NCBI GenBank assembly: GCA_963576725.1
Contig: OY755238.1
Coordinates: forward strand, 22,999,845 to 23,063,844
Length of the DNA stretch: 64,000 nt
Reading direction: 5' to 3'
Origin: Azorinus chamasolen
Lineage: Eukaryota; Mollusca; Bivalvia; Cardiida; Solecurtidae
The notes below the pieces were generated by a model. That model searched no databases. It was not told the DNA's origin and saw only the letters and a list, made by a program, of their open reading frames with translations. Below, in pieces: positions 1-11,696 of this stretch. Both the position numbers and the translations under genes were made by a program. How positions within the stretch are numbered: position 1 is the stretch's first letter; each line of letters starts with the position of its first letter.

Positions 1-645
1 ACATGATTCGTTTGAATGGTTAAATTGGTTGATTAGCTAAGTTATTTGATTGATATTGCTATCTACCCTCTAATCGGATTATACTTACGAAAGTTTTATT
101 GCCCAATTTCCGCCGATGTGTTTTGAGGTTGACAACGGGTTCCCCATGTGTTATTTTAGCCCTAAGGCAAGTCGCGCGTGATTTATGGAGTTCCGAATAG
201 TCATTGGTCAATTATATTTAACATATTTATATTTAGAATTTGACCTTGGCGACAGTGGAAAATTTTCGTGTGATCATTTATCGGCAAAGTTCGTACTTTC
301 CGAATAATGACGAATAGTATTATACCCATGTCTTACGATGATCACCGAACATATGAAAAGAATATACCACTCGACTTCAGCCTCGTTTTTTGCAATATTT
401 TTCTGTAGTAACACTATTATTAGATTTGGGATTTCAGAAGATATATTAACACACTTTAAATATGTAGACATCCAGATAAAGAAATTTAACTAGAAAATTG
501 AGATATTAGCAGGTAAATATTGGACTCGCTCAAACCCGCTTATACACGGTAATGGATAGACCCGCGCATAGCCGCTTCTATCAGGGAATAAGGAAAGTCG
601 CGTTATCTCGCTTCTATCAGGTGATAAGCAACAAACTCGCGATTT
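1..645. other. Unannotated AT-rich stretch
   Basis: No coding signal or repeat that I recognise. Around 500-660 short phrases recur imperfectly (CGCTTCTATCAGG at about 571 and 609), which may be a decayed local duplication. Confidence 0.4.
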
Positions 646-649
646 CTCG

Positions 650-1840
650 CGCGTATAAGGTAAAGGGTTAAGAGGTAGAATATTTGCTGAGGTGACTTCT
701 AAAATGGCATCAGTTCATTAAGCTACACGGACGTATAGAATTCAAGACAGCACTTTGCGTGATAGGTTTCGTGGTCCCTGTCAGCCAGACCCTGAAAGTG
801 AAAGCTTCAATATTAATCCAGGACCTTCTACAACTCTTAAATTTGAGGAGGAGAAAAACCTTGTAAAACATAGTTCATTTACGTGGCCAATATTTTTATA
901 ACTCTAGCAACTGATTATGCCATCAGTATCAGGAGGAAAACGTCCAGTGATTCTAGTTTTCCCAGGCATGGTATGGTGGGTTCAAAAAGTGTCATTCAGA
1001 GATAACATTAGTCAGATCACAAAAAGTTATCATTGATCCGTGCCAGGAATATATCAGATGATGTTCTTAATAAGTACTTTTTACATTTACACAAAATCAT
1101 ATCTAAAATCTGTTGTCAAAGCCTGAAAATATCTAACATAGTTTAAACAGGCCTGATGATGGAACACAGTCCATCTTATGTCATATGTGAAAACGGAACA
1201 GTACCGCACGCCATTATATCCAACAGAGGCCAGCCTGTCACAATAATTGCTGTTGAAAATGCTTTTAGGAGCTGCATTTCCCCAAATATGTTTTCCCAAG
1301 AAAGTGTTTAAATGATGGTATTCTTGGTGGTGTCTGTCCGGGTGCAGCTTACAGAGTTACGGAAACAGGATGGTCAAATTATGTTGTAATTCTAGACTAA
1401 CTAGAGGGACATTTTATAAAACGTGTTCCAAGCAATGGTTCCCTCCATCTCATTTTATTTGTTGGACGCAAATCAACCCAACGCTAAAGGAATGGGGAGA
1501 GGCACATCGTGGTATCTTCTTTGTGACACCACTACACACCTCACATTTAACCTAGCCCAACGACGTAGGTTGTTGTGGACCAATCAAAGCAGGTTTATTA
1601 CAGTGAGGTTTATTACAGTGCGTGCCTGATATTCATGAAAACGACACGATACCCAGTGCTCATATCAATTGATCAAACATTGTATCAGTGTCCAACATTG
1701 CCTCAAACAATGGAATGGCACCTGCAAATTTAGCTTTCTCATTTAGAAAGTCGGGAGAACCCAGATGAGTTCTGAAAAGACTTTGCCATCATCAATTTAT
1801 AGTGCTGATGGAAGCACAATCTTGGAGTGTTTTCTACCTT
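650..1840 (+). pseudogene. Decayed pogo/Tigger-like DDE transposase
   Basis: Conceptual translation in shifting frames reads like a pogo/Tigger-family transposase from end to end. At about 722-900 there is a psq-type helix-turn-helix ending STLRDRFRG, followed by a GPSTTL..EEEKNLVKH segment that normally opens the CENP-B-like DNA-binding half. At about 1035-1090 LIRARNISDDVLNKYF matches the end of that half. At about 1325-1560 the DDE catalytic core is visible: CPGAAYRVTETGWSN, HFIKRVPSNGS, and a PLHTSHLT remnant of the PPHTSHxxQP motif. At about 1725-1800 the usual post-DDE AFRKSG motif appears. Many stops and frame changes make it non-functional. The family (cut-and-paste DNA transposase, TA target) is assigned from memory of conserved motifs. 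Terminal inverted repeats were not found, so the element limits are unknown. Confidence 0.72.
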
Positions 1841-2125
1841 TTATTTAAATTCAGATGACTTAACTGCGATCTTTTTTATATATTTTATATGCTCTACCTG
1901 TATGCTACGTGGACTTAGCTTAATACTAATATTCACCGCTCTAGTATGACAAGATATGCGCCAAAGTGTGAAGGCTGCATTAATTTTGCTCTGATGTTTT
2001 GCATAGTTTTAAAAGGAAAATACTTCATAAAACTTTCCGAAACGTGACACAGTTGTGCATGAAGGGAGTGTGAACAGATTGGTGTACTTTTAGGCGATTC
2101 TGTTGTGTGATTTGACAGAAAAAAG
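1841..2125. other. Short gap between transposase and LINE
   Basis: AT-rich, no gene seen. The right part may be the 5' leader of the LINE that follows. Confidence 0.35.
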
Positions 2126-2896
2126 TGAATTTAATAAAACAATTTTGTGCCATATTGGACTTTTAAAATCAAATGTGTGAGCCCCAGGCATCAGGATATA
2201 CAGGTGGAGATGAGAAGTGGATTAGTGGAGAAGCGGATTACTTATACAAGGTGTGATCTTTCTTTTATAGGGCAACTATCGCCCAATTTAAAACCCAGCA
2301 ACCTATTAGTATCAAGATTAAAACAGCTAGGGCTGTTAGACTTCGGGCAATTGGGCTTAGCTAAATTTAGGGGTTCGAGAGGGAGCAACTCAAAATCAAA
2401 GCGTGTTTGGGATGTAAATAAAGGTGTTCATTTAAACAAATTGAGGGAAATATCCCAATCAATTCCAATTGTTTCTGGAAACCGTCAGATCAAAAGGGAA
2501 ATTCCATCTGCTGGCGTAAATTTCTATCACCAGATAATCTGACCCACTGTTTCAAAACCTCTCAGAAACACTGGTAAATTCTCAGCAGTGCCCTTTTCCA
2601 GCGAAACAGACAATCTTGTACTTGTAAAACGCGAAAGTCCGACGCCAGCCAGAATTCAGACTTTTGTAAAAGTATGCAGTATAAATCCTAGATCAGTCAA
2701 AAACAAGGCTCTTTCTATTTGCGACTATATTGTTTCAAATGACTTAGATGTGGTAGCCGTTATAGAAACCTGGCTCGGTAGTTCTGTAGACAAATCGTGC
2801 CTAAGTGAACTAGTTCCCATCAATTACAAAATTGAACATGTCCCTCGCTGCAATGGCAACCGTGGCGGTGGGGTGGCAGTCATACATAAGACTTCG

Positions 2897-3180
2897 GAGA
2901 GGGGATACGTTTATTTACACTGTTTGTCTTTTAGGATGGGGATGGAATAATTGTGAGGTTGGGCGCCCATAAACCGGTTTAACCCCCCAGTGACTTTTGT
3001 CACTGACCGTTCCAAGGCGGTACTTCCATCTTCCTCCTATTGTATGTTTGTTTTGTCTTTGTGCGTCTCTTGTTGTTTTTTCTACTTATGTACATTTGCT
3101 GTTTCCTTGTGTTGCTGTTCGGGCGAGTGTTTGATCTGTATGTGGTGTTTCCTGCATGACTCATTTTTGTACTTTCAATA
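2897..3180 (+). mobile_element. Penelope/Naiad subfamily A 3' fragment inside the LINE
   Basis: A 5'-truncated copy of the subfamily A 3' region, from the GGAGAGGGGATACG phrase to the conserved end GACTCATTTTTGTACTTT. It interrupts the LINE endonuclease. GACTTCG lies at both borders (about 2890 and 3182) and is a possible short target duplication. It contains a complete copy of the structured 3' RNA motif (2941-3030). It is younger than the LINE it entered. Confidence 0.85.
2941..3030 (+). promoter_or_regulatory. Structured 3' RNA motif of Naiad subfamily A (reference copy)
   Basis: Pairings visible in the sequence: P1 GATGGAA (2941-2947) with TTCCATC (3024-3030); P2 GGTT (2957-2960) with AACC (2972-2975), enclosing the palindrome GGGCGCCC (2961-2968); palindrome TAAACCGGTTTA (2970-2981); P4 CAGTGAC-TTTT-GTCACTG (2988-3005); and ACCG..CGGT downstream of P4. 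The same architecture recurs with different bases in subfamilies B and C (see findings), so the fold rather than the sequence appears conserved. Function unknown; candidates are a retrotransposition recognition structure, a SECIS-like element or a dimerisation signal. Confidence 0.7.
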
Positions 3181-5629
3181 GGACTTCGCCTCCATGCGTC
3201 AACAAGAGACGGTGATTTCTCAAATTTTGAGTACATGGACTGCACGGTAAGTATCCAAGATTTCACTCTACGCCTAGTAGTCGTTTACAGACCACCACCA
3301 TCGCGGGGAAATGGCCTTAAATCCGGATATTTTCTTGATAATGAATGGCCACTTTTCCTATCTAAATTTGTGACTTGTGACAGACCGGTCATCATTGTAG
3401 GGGACTTAAACATCCATCTTGACAATCAAGGTGGCGGGGACACAGTTAACTTTGTTAGTACACTAGAGTCATTTGGATTGCAACAGCATATGAATGAAGC
3501 CCCTCATGTTGGTGGACATATCCTTGATGTTGTTATCACGAGAAACGGTGATGACTGTGTGTCAAATATTGAGGTCGCCGACCCAGGACTATCTGACGGC
3601 ACTGGTTAAGTTTCGCGCGATTATTTTTCCGTAACTTTCGAAGCAAAGGCGGCTAAACCTCCAACATTGAGAAAAACTGTTTTATTTCGGAAACTTAGGG
3701 CAATTAATGTTGACTCTATCAAAGCAAGTTTGCAAATGACAGATGTTGATGAGCTGGTTAACACTTATACACAAGCGCTGGCGGCACTTGCCGATAAACA
3801 TGCGCCATTGTGTACTAAAACCATAACGCTCAGACCATCATGTCCGTGGTATACACAGGAACTGCACGATGCCAAACATGCACGGCGCAAGTTGGAAAGA
3901 AATTAGAAAAAAGTCCAGACTCACAATAGACCATCAGCTATACAGAGAACAGTGTGCCAACGTAAACAAGATTGCAGTGACTTTTTTGTCAACAAAGTGG
4001 ACGAAATACGGGCAGATATTGCATCAGACACTGTATCGAGTGCACCAGTTATCACTGAAATGCAGCATGCAACGAACGCTTTTGATAGTATGTTACAGCT
4101 ACAGACGAAGTAGAACAGATCATTAAGGCATCCCTTGCAAGTCATGTGAACTGGATCCTATACCTACATTGCTGTTAAAGTCATGCCTTGATGAACTCCT
4201 ACCATTCTGACAAAAATTGTAAACTCCTCTTTAGACACTGCCTACGTTCCAAAAAATGTCACATGTCAGAAACCGAATCTGGATTCAAACGAACTTAGGA
4301 ATTATAGGCCTGTCTCGAATTTGCCATTTGTCTCCAAAGTGTTAGAAAAAGTGGTCGACAAGCGTAATGAGTCCCACTTGACCTCAAATGGACTACATGA
4401 GCACCATCAGTCGGCATACCGAAAGCAACATTCAATGGAGACTGCTCCCCTGAAAGTTCAAAACGACATCCTTCAATCCCTAGATAAAAACGAAATAACA
4501 GTTCTGGTCATGCTTGACTTATCGGCTGCATTTGACACTATCGATAAAAAAAACGCCTGGAAAAAGACTTCCGAATTATTGGAAAACTTCTCGAGTGGAT
4601 AACCTCCTACCTGAATGACCGCTATCAAATAGTCTCAGTAGATGGAGAACTGTCCACCCCAGTTAAAATGGAATATAGCGTGCCACAGGACCGAAACACT
4701 ACATAATGTACACGAAACATGTCGGCTCAATCTGCAGAAGCCATGGGCTTAATCACCATTTCTATGCCGATGACTCAAAGTTATACGTGTCCTTTAAGCC
4801 CAATGGAATTTCCTGTCAACAAGAGGCTTTATCGCGAGTTGAGGACTGTCTTAAAGAAGTAGTCTCTTGGATGCATCAGAACATGCTGAAGCTCAATACT
4901 GACAAGACTGAGGTCATTCTGTCTCATACAAAAAAACACAAAAGTACCTGCAGAGGTTAGTGTGCAAGTAGGACCTTCTAAAATCAGGCCATCTTTGTGT
5001 ATAAAGAATCTCGGTGCATGCCTTGATTCACAAATGGACATGACATCACATGTCAATTCCGTGTGTAGGTCTAGTTATGCACAGCTCCGACAAATAGGCC
5101 ATATCAGAAAGTACTTTTCACCTGATGCTACCAAGACTTTGGTAAACTCTCTTGTTACATCGAAAATAGACTACTGCAATTCACTGCTGCATGGAATTTC
5201 AAACAACTCACTGCGGAAATTTCAAAGAGTGCAAAACACAGCAGAACTCCTCGATATAATCATATCAGGCCGGTTTTGAAGGAACTTCACTGGCTTCCGG
5301 TTCAACATCGGATTGAGTTCAAAATTCTGACTCTTACGTATAAAGCCATGCACAATGAATCTCCCAAGTACATTGTCAAAATGCTTGACGTATACAGGCC
5401 GCGCAGAGAGTTAAGGTCAGCAAGTAGATCATTGTCGTTGGTTGTGCCAAAAAGTCGTAAGGTAAAATACGGTGAGAGAAGTTTCATGCATGCAGCTCCG
5501 AAACTTTGGAATGCTCTACCTTCAGGCATTAGAGACGCAAGTTCACTGGCATGTTTCAAAAGGTGTCTGAAAACGCATTTTTTCAGTATTTGTTACTAGG
5601 ACAGTTTTGTTCAGAATAGGAATGGCTTT

Positions 5630-5995
5630 CAGGTTACCCAATAGCCATGTACAGTGGCAACTAAGCTAAGGATAGGAATGGCTTTCAGCCATCCTATCAA
5701 GCTAACAAGCTAACAGTTGACCCAATAGTCATATAAATGGAATGATTTTCAGTCAGCCGATTTATTCTAATTTATGATATTGATGAGCATGGCTTTCAGT
5801 CAACTTGTCTGTATCAAGTTTGTTAATATAGATTATTCTAATTTGTGATAGTGATGAGCATGGCTTTCAGTCAAATTGTCTGTATCAAGTTTTGTTAATA
5901 CAGATTATTCTAATTTGTGACAGTGATGAGCATGGCTTTCAGTCAACCTGTCCGTATCAAGTTTGTTAATACAGTTTATGCTATTCCTTGCGGAT
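5630..5995 (+). repeat. Tandem repeat in LINE 3' tail, ~73-bp period
   Basis: The phrase GATGAGCATGGCTTTCAGTC recurs three times (5782-5935) with TCTGTATCAAGTTT.GTTAATA and a TTATTCTAATTTGTGA spacer. Degenerate earlier units (GGAATGGCTTTCAG) start at about 5630. A second set of units carrying TTCCGG.TAGTGATTTCAT (5995-6170) follows. Such 3' UTR minisatellites are part of this LINE family, because a second copy of the tail occurs at 41690-42105. Confidence 0.85.
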
Positions 5996-6279
5996 AGTGA
6001 TTTCATATCTATTGTATATCTTTTGCATATCTTTCACTGACCGGGTGGAAAATCATGTAGTTCCTTCCGGCTAGCGATTTCATATATATTGTACATCTTT
6101 CATTGTCTGGATAGATGATCATGCGGATCGTTCCGGTTAGTGATTTCATCCATGTGAAGCGCTTTTGAACGCACATATCCAGTGTGAAAAGAGCGCTATA
6201 TAAATGTGGTATAATAATAATAATAATATTATTATCTGGAGTTTAACATTACTGTTGGAGAAAGGCGTGTTAGCATTAA

Positions 6280-7060
6280 AGTACAAAAATGTGTCATGCA
6301 GGAAACACCACATACAGAACAAACAGTCGCTCGAACAGCAACACAAGGAAACAGCAAATGTACATAACTATAAAATCATCAAGAGACACACAAAGACAAA
6401 ACAAACATACAATAGGGAAGATGGAAGTACCGCCTTGGAACGGTCAGTGACAAAAGTCACTGGGGGGTTAAACCGGTTTATGGGCGCCCAACCTCACACT
6501 TATTCCATCCCCATACTAAAAGACAAACAGTGTAAATAAACATATCCCTCTCCGACTAATCTACAACAACCGCGATGGCAAATACAGTGGTAAAGTGCAT
6601 GTATAACGAAAATATTTAAGTGAACAAATTGTATCCACCTATCATTAGTGTACTTAATGATTGAGCTGCAAACAGAGTAACTGTAGAAAAGTAATAAAGG
6701 CTACGACAAAAACGAAATAGTACAGATATCCGACGTTCTCCTTCCGTTGCTGGATTTAAAAGGTCGCATTCATAGAGTACTAAACCTTTCTTGTCGGCGT
6801 GCATGCAAAGAGGCCAGCGTGATTGCCAACTGTAAAAGGGTTGACTACCAAATACCAAAACATGCAGTATGTTGTAGTACTACAGGATCATATCTCCTTT
6901 TAATGAATTTTTTAACATATTTGATGAACAAAGTGAGAAAATGAGTATGTCCACAATTTCACCATAAAATTCAGGATGTGAAATACCGTGTTGCAGAAGC
7001 GCCTTGAGATTACATTGGTACTTGCCAATAAGTGAGAGATTTCGATAGTAAAATAAGTAA
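6280..7060 (-). mobile_element. Naiad subfamily A fragment: RT C-terminus plus 3' UTR
   Basis: Read on the minus strand, 7060-6870 corresponds to the last part of the RT region of the full-length element at 26585-30948, including the GATGTGAAATACC/CAGAAGCGCC block. 6870-6285 is the subfamily A 3' UTR with the structured motif (about 6430-6510), and it ends in CATTTTTGTACTTT at 6285. It is 5'-truncated and the coding part is decayed. It abuts the LINE 3' end. Confidence 0.85.
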
Positions 7061-7430
7061 CCTTAACCGATTAATGAAGCCATTGTTTACATGTGTCTAC
7101 CGGTGAATCTGCAATGGGCAAATAATACGGCAAGTGTAAAACTATTCAGGATTAAAATGATATGTATAAGGAGCTAATATTGAGAACGTAATATCTGTTA
7201 AGGTTTTTGGATATCATGCACAATTCCCCATTTGAAGTATTTGCCAATATGATTCAAAAAAGCATACTGATAAAAATGGAGGGGACTAGAAATCAAGGAC
7301 AATCGGTATGCATTAGTGTTTATATTTAATTCATCCAATGTCACATTCTATTGGCAGATGTAACTAGAGGTGTGTTTTGTCACACAGACAGGTATCTCCC
7401 CTATTCATCCTCTTTCTGACACACAAGTAT
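7061..7430. other. Unannotated stretch
   Basis: No gene, hairpin or repeat copy recognised. Confidence 0.35.
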
Positions 7431-8165
7431 AATATCTGTAACTCCAAAGTTATCATGGGGGAGATACTTTAAAAAACCAGGTGCACCACAACTCATGCTG
7501 ATCAACATTCCTGTGAAGTGTGGTGACTCTAGCCCTACTGGTTTCAGAGATAAGTGTAACATAAAGTTTCTTTAATGTTAAGCTATCATATCAGGGGCGA
7601 TAACTAAACAATTATAATGGGGAGATCATTATAAAACCAGGTTAACAACAACTCATGCTGGTCAAAATTCCATTGCGGTTTCAGAGATGCATATGACATA
7701 ACCCCAAAATTATCAGGGGGAGAAAATTCATTCACACACCCATGCTGGTGAACAAACTCCAGTTTTGTAACTCTAGCCCTAGTGGTTTCGCACGACACAA
7801 AGTAAAGTCTGTCTAATGTTAAGTCATCAGGGGCAATAACTACAAACTTATCAGGGGAGACAATTAAAAAACCCAGGTACACAACAATTATTGCTGATCA
7901 ACATTTCTGTGAAGTTCAGAGATAAGCGCGACACAAAGTTTGTGTAACATTAAGTCATCAGGGGCAATAACTCCAAAGTTATCAGAAGGAGACAATTAAA
8001 AAACTCTGGTGCACAACAATGTATGCTATAAAACATTCCTGTGAAGTTGGTTGACTCTAGTCCTATTAGTTTCAGAGATATGCGCAACATAAGTTTGTGA
8101 CAGACAGACGGACGGACAGACCGACAACTCTGGCAAAAACAATAAGTCCCCCATAAATGGGGGAG
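7431..8165 (-). repeat. Degenerate ~100-150-bp tandem repeat with GGGGGAGACAT terminus
   Basis: Five imperfect units contain CAAAGTTATCAGGGGGAGA, a CACAACAACTCATGCTG block and TCTAGCCCTA.TGGTTTCAGAGAT (starts near 7447, 7600, 7705, 7846 and 7974). The array ends in GACAGACGGACGGACAGA and a CCCCATAAATGGGG hairpin followed by GAGACAT (8147-8169). The same terminus borders the array at 23552-25110, so both belong to one repeat superfamily. Confidence 0.8.
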
Positions 8166-8271
8166 ACATGATTACTTTGGTGTTGAAATGCATGTATTAA
8201 GATTTTTATATAAGAAGGTTCTATTTCAGGGTTCATACAGATATTTGATATTCCTTGAATGTAATGCTTGT

Positions 8272-8932
8272 CTTGTAATACATGCACTTTACCACAGTAT
8301 TTGCCATCGCGGTTGTTGTAGAGAAGTCGGAGAGGGGATACGTTTATATACACTGTTTGTCTTTTAGGGTAGGGATGGAATAAGTGTGCGGTTGGGCGCC
8401 CGTAAACCGATTTAACCCCCCATTGACTTTTGTCACTGACCGTTCCAAGGCGGTACTTCCATCTTCCCCTACCGTATGTTTGTTTTGTCTTTGTGCGTCT
8501 TTTGGTGTTTTTAACCGAGTCTGCAATTTTTGCTCTCGGGGGATCACCCCCTTTCAGAATTTATAATCTTCACAACAGCAGGTGTTTGTGTGGCGGCCGT
8601 AAAACGTCGCCCCGTACTTCATTCTCAGTGTTGTTATACCTTCTGATCCTTCGAGATCATGAATTTCAGTACTTCTTGTTCTGAAAATGGAATACCGATT
8701 AAGCCGGTGCTAGGGGGCGTGAGCAGTGTTGCACTTTCAATTACTGTTCATGAACAGACTCAATAAAACCGAGTCTGCAATTTTCTCTTTTTGTGTTGCA
8801 AATTTTGCTCTCGGGGTATCACCCCCTTTCAGAATTTATTATGTACATTTGCTGTTTCCTTGTGTTGCTGTTCGGGCGGCTGTTTGTTCTGTATGTGGTG
8901 TTTCCTGCATGACTCATTATTGTACTTTTAAC
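8272..8932 (+). mobile_element. Naiad subfamily A 3' fragment with nested THR insertion
   Basis: 8272-8512 and 8839-8932 together form a subfamily A 3' UTR, from GCACTTTACC..TTTGCCATCGCGG to CATGACTCATTATTGTACTTT. 8513-8838 is a THR repeat inserted between them. The structured motif is at about 8374-8463. Confidence 0.85.
8513..8838 (-). repeat. THR hairpin repeat, about 1.2 units, nested in Naiad
   Basis: One complete monomer plus about 60 bases of a neighbouring one, arranged head to tail: the GAGTCTGCAATTTT/CCCCCTTTCAGAATTTAT module occurs at both ends (8516-8562 and 8768-8838). The clean borders inside a Naiad 3' UTR show that the inserted molecule already contained more than one monomer, as expected of a tandem or circular precursor. 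Confidence 0.8.
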
Positions 8933-8938
8933 AAACAT

Positions 8939-9411
8939 TATTACAAACAAACATCACAGTAGATCACACATATTCGCCCAAAGCAAAGCGACAACAATGA
9001 ATTGTATGCCGGGCAAAGTTTTCTATAACTGAGGTCAGTGGCCATGTTCACAGAGATGTACCCAAGATGTACCAACACACAAATTTTGACATTTGCACCA
9101 CTAGTGATATCGGAATTATGCTCCAAACGAATTAGACACAGACACGTGGTTACACGGACACACCCATCCAGACACACACTCTTGATTACTATATGCTACA
9201 CCAAAGAAAGATTTCTTGGAATATTGTAACGAAGAAAATTGTAAAGTATATGTAAATAAATATGCTGCATTAAGTTACAAAAGCGGCTCTTGATTTTGTT
9301 TTTAAAAGTCCTTCGATCAAAAATTTCAGGAAGCATGTCTTTTCAGTATTCTGAGGCTCGGTGCGCTTTTAATAAATTGTTCAAAACTAATATCACTAGT
9401 CTGAGGCAGCT
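8939..9411. other. Unannotated stretch
   Basis: No gene supported. It contains the phrase TGGCCATGTTCACAGAGATGT and several CA-rich motifs of unknown origin. Confidence 0.35.
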
Positions 9412-10135
9412 GAAACATTTGTCAGAGAAAATGAATTGTTCGTTGCTTTTAATGTTCAACGCTCGTTCTTTTTGAATTTAGAAGTTGGACATTACACAAT
9501 GTGGACTTGCCTTGATGTTTGTATACTATATAACATCAAGTTGATATACCTATGGGTACCAATTGTGCCCCTCTTGTTGCAAATTTGTTTGTTTGTATTG
9601 GTATGAGAGGGATTTTATGCTAAGCATAAAACCTGATACACAAGCTGATATTGTTAATGCTTTTAATAAAACGTCTAGGTATTTAGGCGATATTTTGAAT
9701 TTGGATAATCCTTATTTTGAAAACACGGTTTCTTCAATTGACCCAAAATAACTTACTTTAAACAAAGCGAATCGATTAGACTCTATTGTGTACTTTTTTA
9801 GATTTGTTAGTTTCGTCCAAAATATACGCTAAAAGGGAGGATTTTAATTTCAAAATTGTTGATTATCCTTTTCAAGGTAGAGATATACCCGTTCTACATC
9901 TTATGGGGTTTACATTTCTCAACTTATTCGCTTTGCCCGATCCTGTTCTTTGCTAGAAGTTGTTAATAGTCGTAATTAAATTATAACTGATAAACTTCTT
10001 ATGCAAGGTTACATATTCATAAAATTAGGAAAACATTTTCTAAATTTTAATATCGAAATTTACCTCTAATTAGTAAAATTTACGGACGTTACTACGTTTG
10101 CAACCGTTTGCCTTAAGAGAACGCACTACAGGTTA
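9412..10135 (+). mobile_element. Decayed Naiad RT fragment
   Basis: Shifting-frame translation matches the RT of the full-length element. It shows a GTNCAPLVANLFVC block at about 9556-9600, YERDFMLSIKPDTQADIVNAFNK (given here in two parts: YERDFMLSIKP and DTQADIVNAFNK) at 9602-9670, SRYLGDILNLDNPYF (catalytic YLDD changed to YLGD), and DIPVLHLMGFTFLNLF-like sequence. It is inactive because of deletions, stops and the altered catalytic box. Confidence 0.85.
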
Positions 10136-10994
10136 TATTTATGTGCATTTTTCTACCTTAATGAGGTGAAATGTGAACACTTATACAGTAAGGAGCATTC
10201 GTAACACTTTAGCTATTCCCAGGACCCAGGGTGCAAAGGGAGCAGATACTTTTTCGCAGCGCGGTCTGTCGTCATAATGTAATCTGGTTCCCAGATTTAT
10301 ATTAGGTCAAATTGAAGTTATTGGAGTACTCACAACTCCGTCCTTGCTTGCTGAACCAACATTCGATTTTTCCAAATGAAAAGACAAATTAGAACACCGA
10401 ACAAGATACAAATTGATACCACCAATTCATAAAATGAAAACAACAAATCCAAACAAAAATTGAATAACAAACATGTTACATGCAAAAAAGGAAGTTAAGA
10501 TTTGCATTAATACGAATGCTGACATACAAACGAGCATAATGGCATACCAAATAGCATAATGAATACACTAGCGGATATCCCACTAACCCTAACCCTAACC
10601 CTTCCATAGCGATAAAAACCTAGTCATTTAAGATTATATTAAATGCAGGCTGCGTTGCATTGTATATGTGCCGCATGTTCGCGTTAATAAACGTCTGTGC
10701 ATGTATAATTACAAGAAATGTAACTAATGCTTAAGTGTTAAACTGTTAGCTAACCAAACAGCTGTAACTATCGTACGGTTTAATCAATTATTCACGTTTC
10801 CTTTTGTATTGAAGTGTGTTGTTCGTAACAAGCTCAAACAATAACAATTGATATAATCCTACGCTATTTAAATTTAGATGTTTTACACTATCTGCCAATT
10901 TCTAAATTCACCAGATGTAACGTCAATATAACATGATTAACGACACTATTCTACTTAAACACCAGTAAATCAGAGGCATCACTATACTCACATA
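10136..10994. other. Unannotated stretch with a short telomere-like motif
   Basis: No gene seen. At 10583-10602 there are three CCCTAA units (CTAACCCTAACCCTAACCC), an interstitial telomere-type run too short to mean more than chance or repair. Confidence 0.4.
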
Positions 10995-11628
10995 CGTTTG
11001 TTTCTACATTTTATAGTACATTACCACACGATCTAATAAGTTTAAACTTACAAATATTTTAAGTAAAATATTTTCTAGAGAAAAGTTATTATGTAATTCC
11101 GGTGCGTTCTTTACCAATGTAAGTGTAAATTAGTATAACTCGTGGATCTTTGCAGAGTTTGTGATGGAATCACCTTTTCTGATAGACACTATATTTGTTC
11201 GTTTGGTAATTTGGTATGCCACCGGGCCATTGGTATTCTCTTGAAAACCAACTGTGCACCTTTAATTTCAGATTTGTGCTTGTATTGTGATCAGCGGGAT
11301 ACTACGCTTAACCTTACAAACGATTCACAGGCAGATATCAACAGATTGTTCAATAATGCACCACGTTATTTAGACGATAGTTAATATTAGTAATCCGCTA
11401 TTTGATTCTATGATAAACTCAATCTACCCTGAAATAAAGCATACATTTCTGGCATATGTTTTGATAATGGGTTTGAAGTGTGTGTGGATTTGTCTGCTTA
11501 GCCAATTCTTCTTCATTTAAATATATCTATAAATGACAAGGTAATAAGGTCAAGCAGGCATAGCCATATAGTAAATGCAACCACCACCAAAAGATCAATA
11601 AATAGCATCACACACACACACACACACA

Positions 11629-11696
<68 letters not shown>

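Larger units (their letters stand above)
2130..6236 (+). mobile_element. CR1/L2-type non-LTR retrotransposon (LINE), broken
   Basis: A nearly complete but inactive LINE. Its start region (2147-2542) encodes the SRLKQLGLL/FRGSRGSNSK segment typical of the N-terminus of CR1/L2-group ORF2. The AP endonuclease follows (about 2655-3606): NPRSVKNKA, VVAVIETWL, NGNRGGGVAVI, then VVYRPPPS, VIIVGDLNIH and HILDVVITR. The reverse transcriptase (about 4285-4960) shows NYRPVSNLPFVSK, LDLSAAFDTID and the catalytic FYADD (Y-A-D-D at 4763-4774). The C-terminal module (5276-5599) has LHWLPVQHRI, FKILTLTYKA and AAPKLWNALPSGIR. Frames change at least five times and stops interrupt it. A 3' tail of tandem repeats (5600-6200) ends in GAGCGCTATATAAATGTGG and an ATAATA run, the usual 3' terminus of such LINEs. 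A Penelope fragment sits inside the endonuclease at 2897-3180. Confidence 0.9.

Noticed and set aside
780..830. 2A-like peptide from the NINPGPS reading
   Set aside because: The DxExNPGP consensus is not met, and the context fits a pogo transposase N-terminus, where a GPxTxL..EEE segment is normal.
1087..1299. Minus-strand 70-aa ORF and similar short ORFs across the window
   Set aside because: This one is a shadow of the pogo pseudogene on the other strand; the others are shadows of repeats or chance openings.
8513..8838. Canonical hammerhead ribozyme in THR
   Set aside because: No CTGANGA core paired with GAAA and the closing stems on either strand in any copy I read.
10583..10602. Interstitial telomere tract
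   Set aside because: Only three CCCTAA units, no longer array and no subtelomeric context; likewise the TTAGGG-like phrase at 23763-23782.
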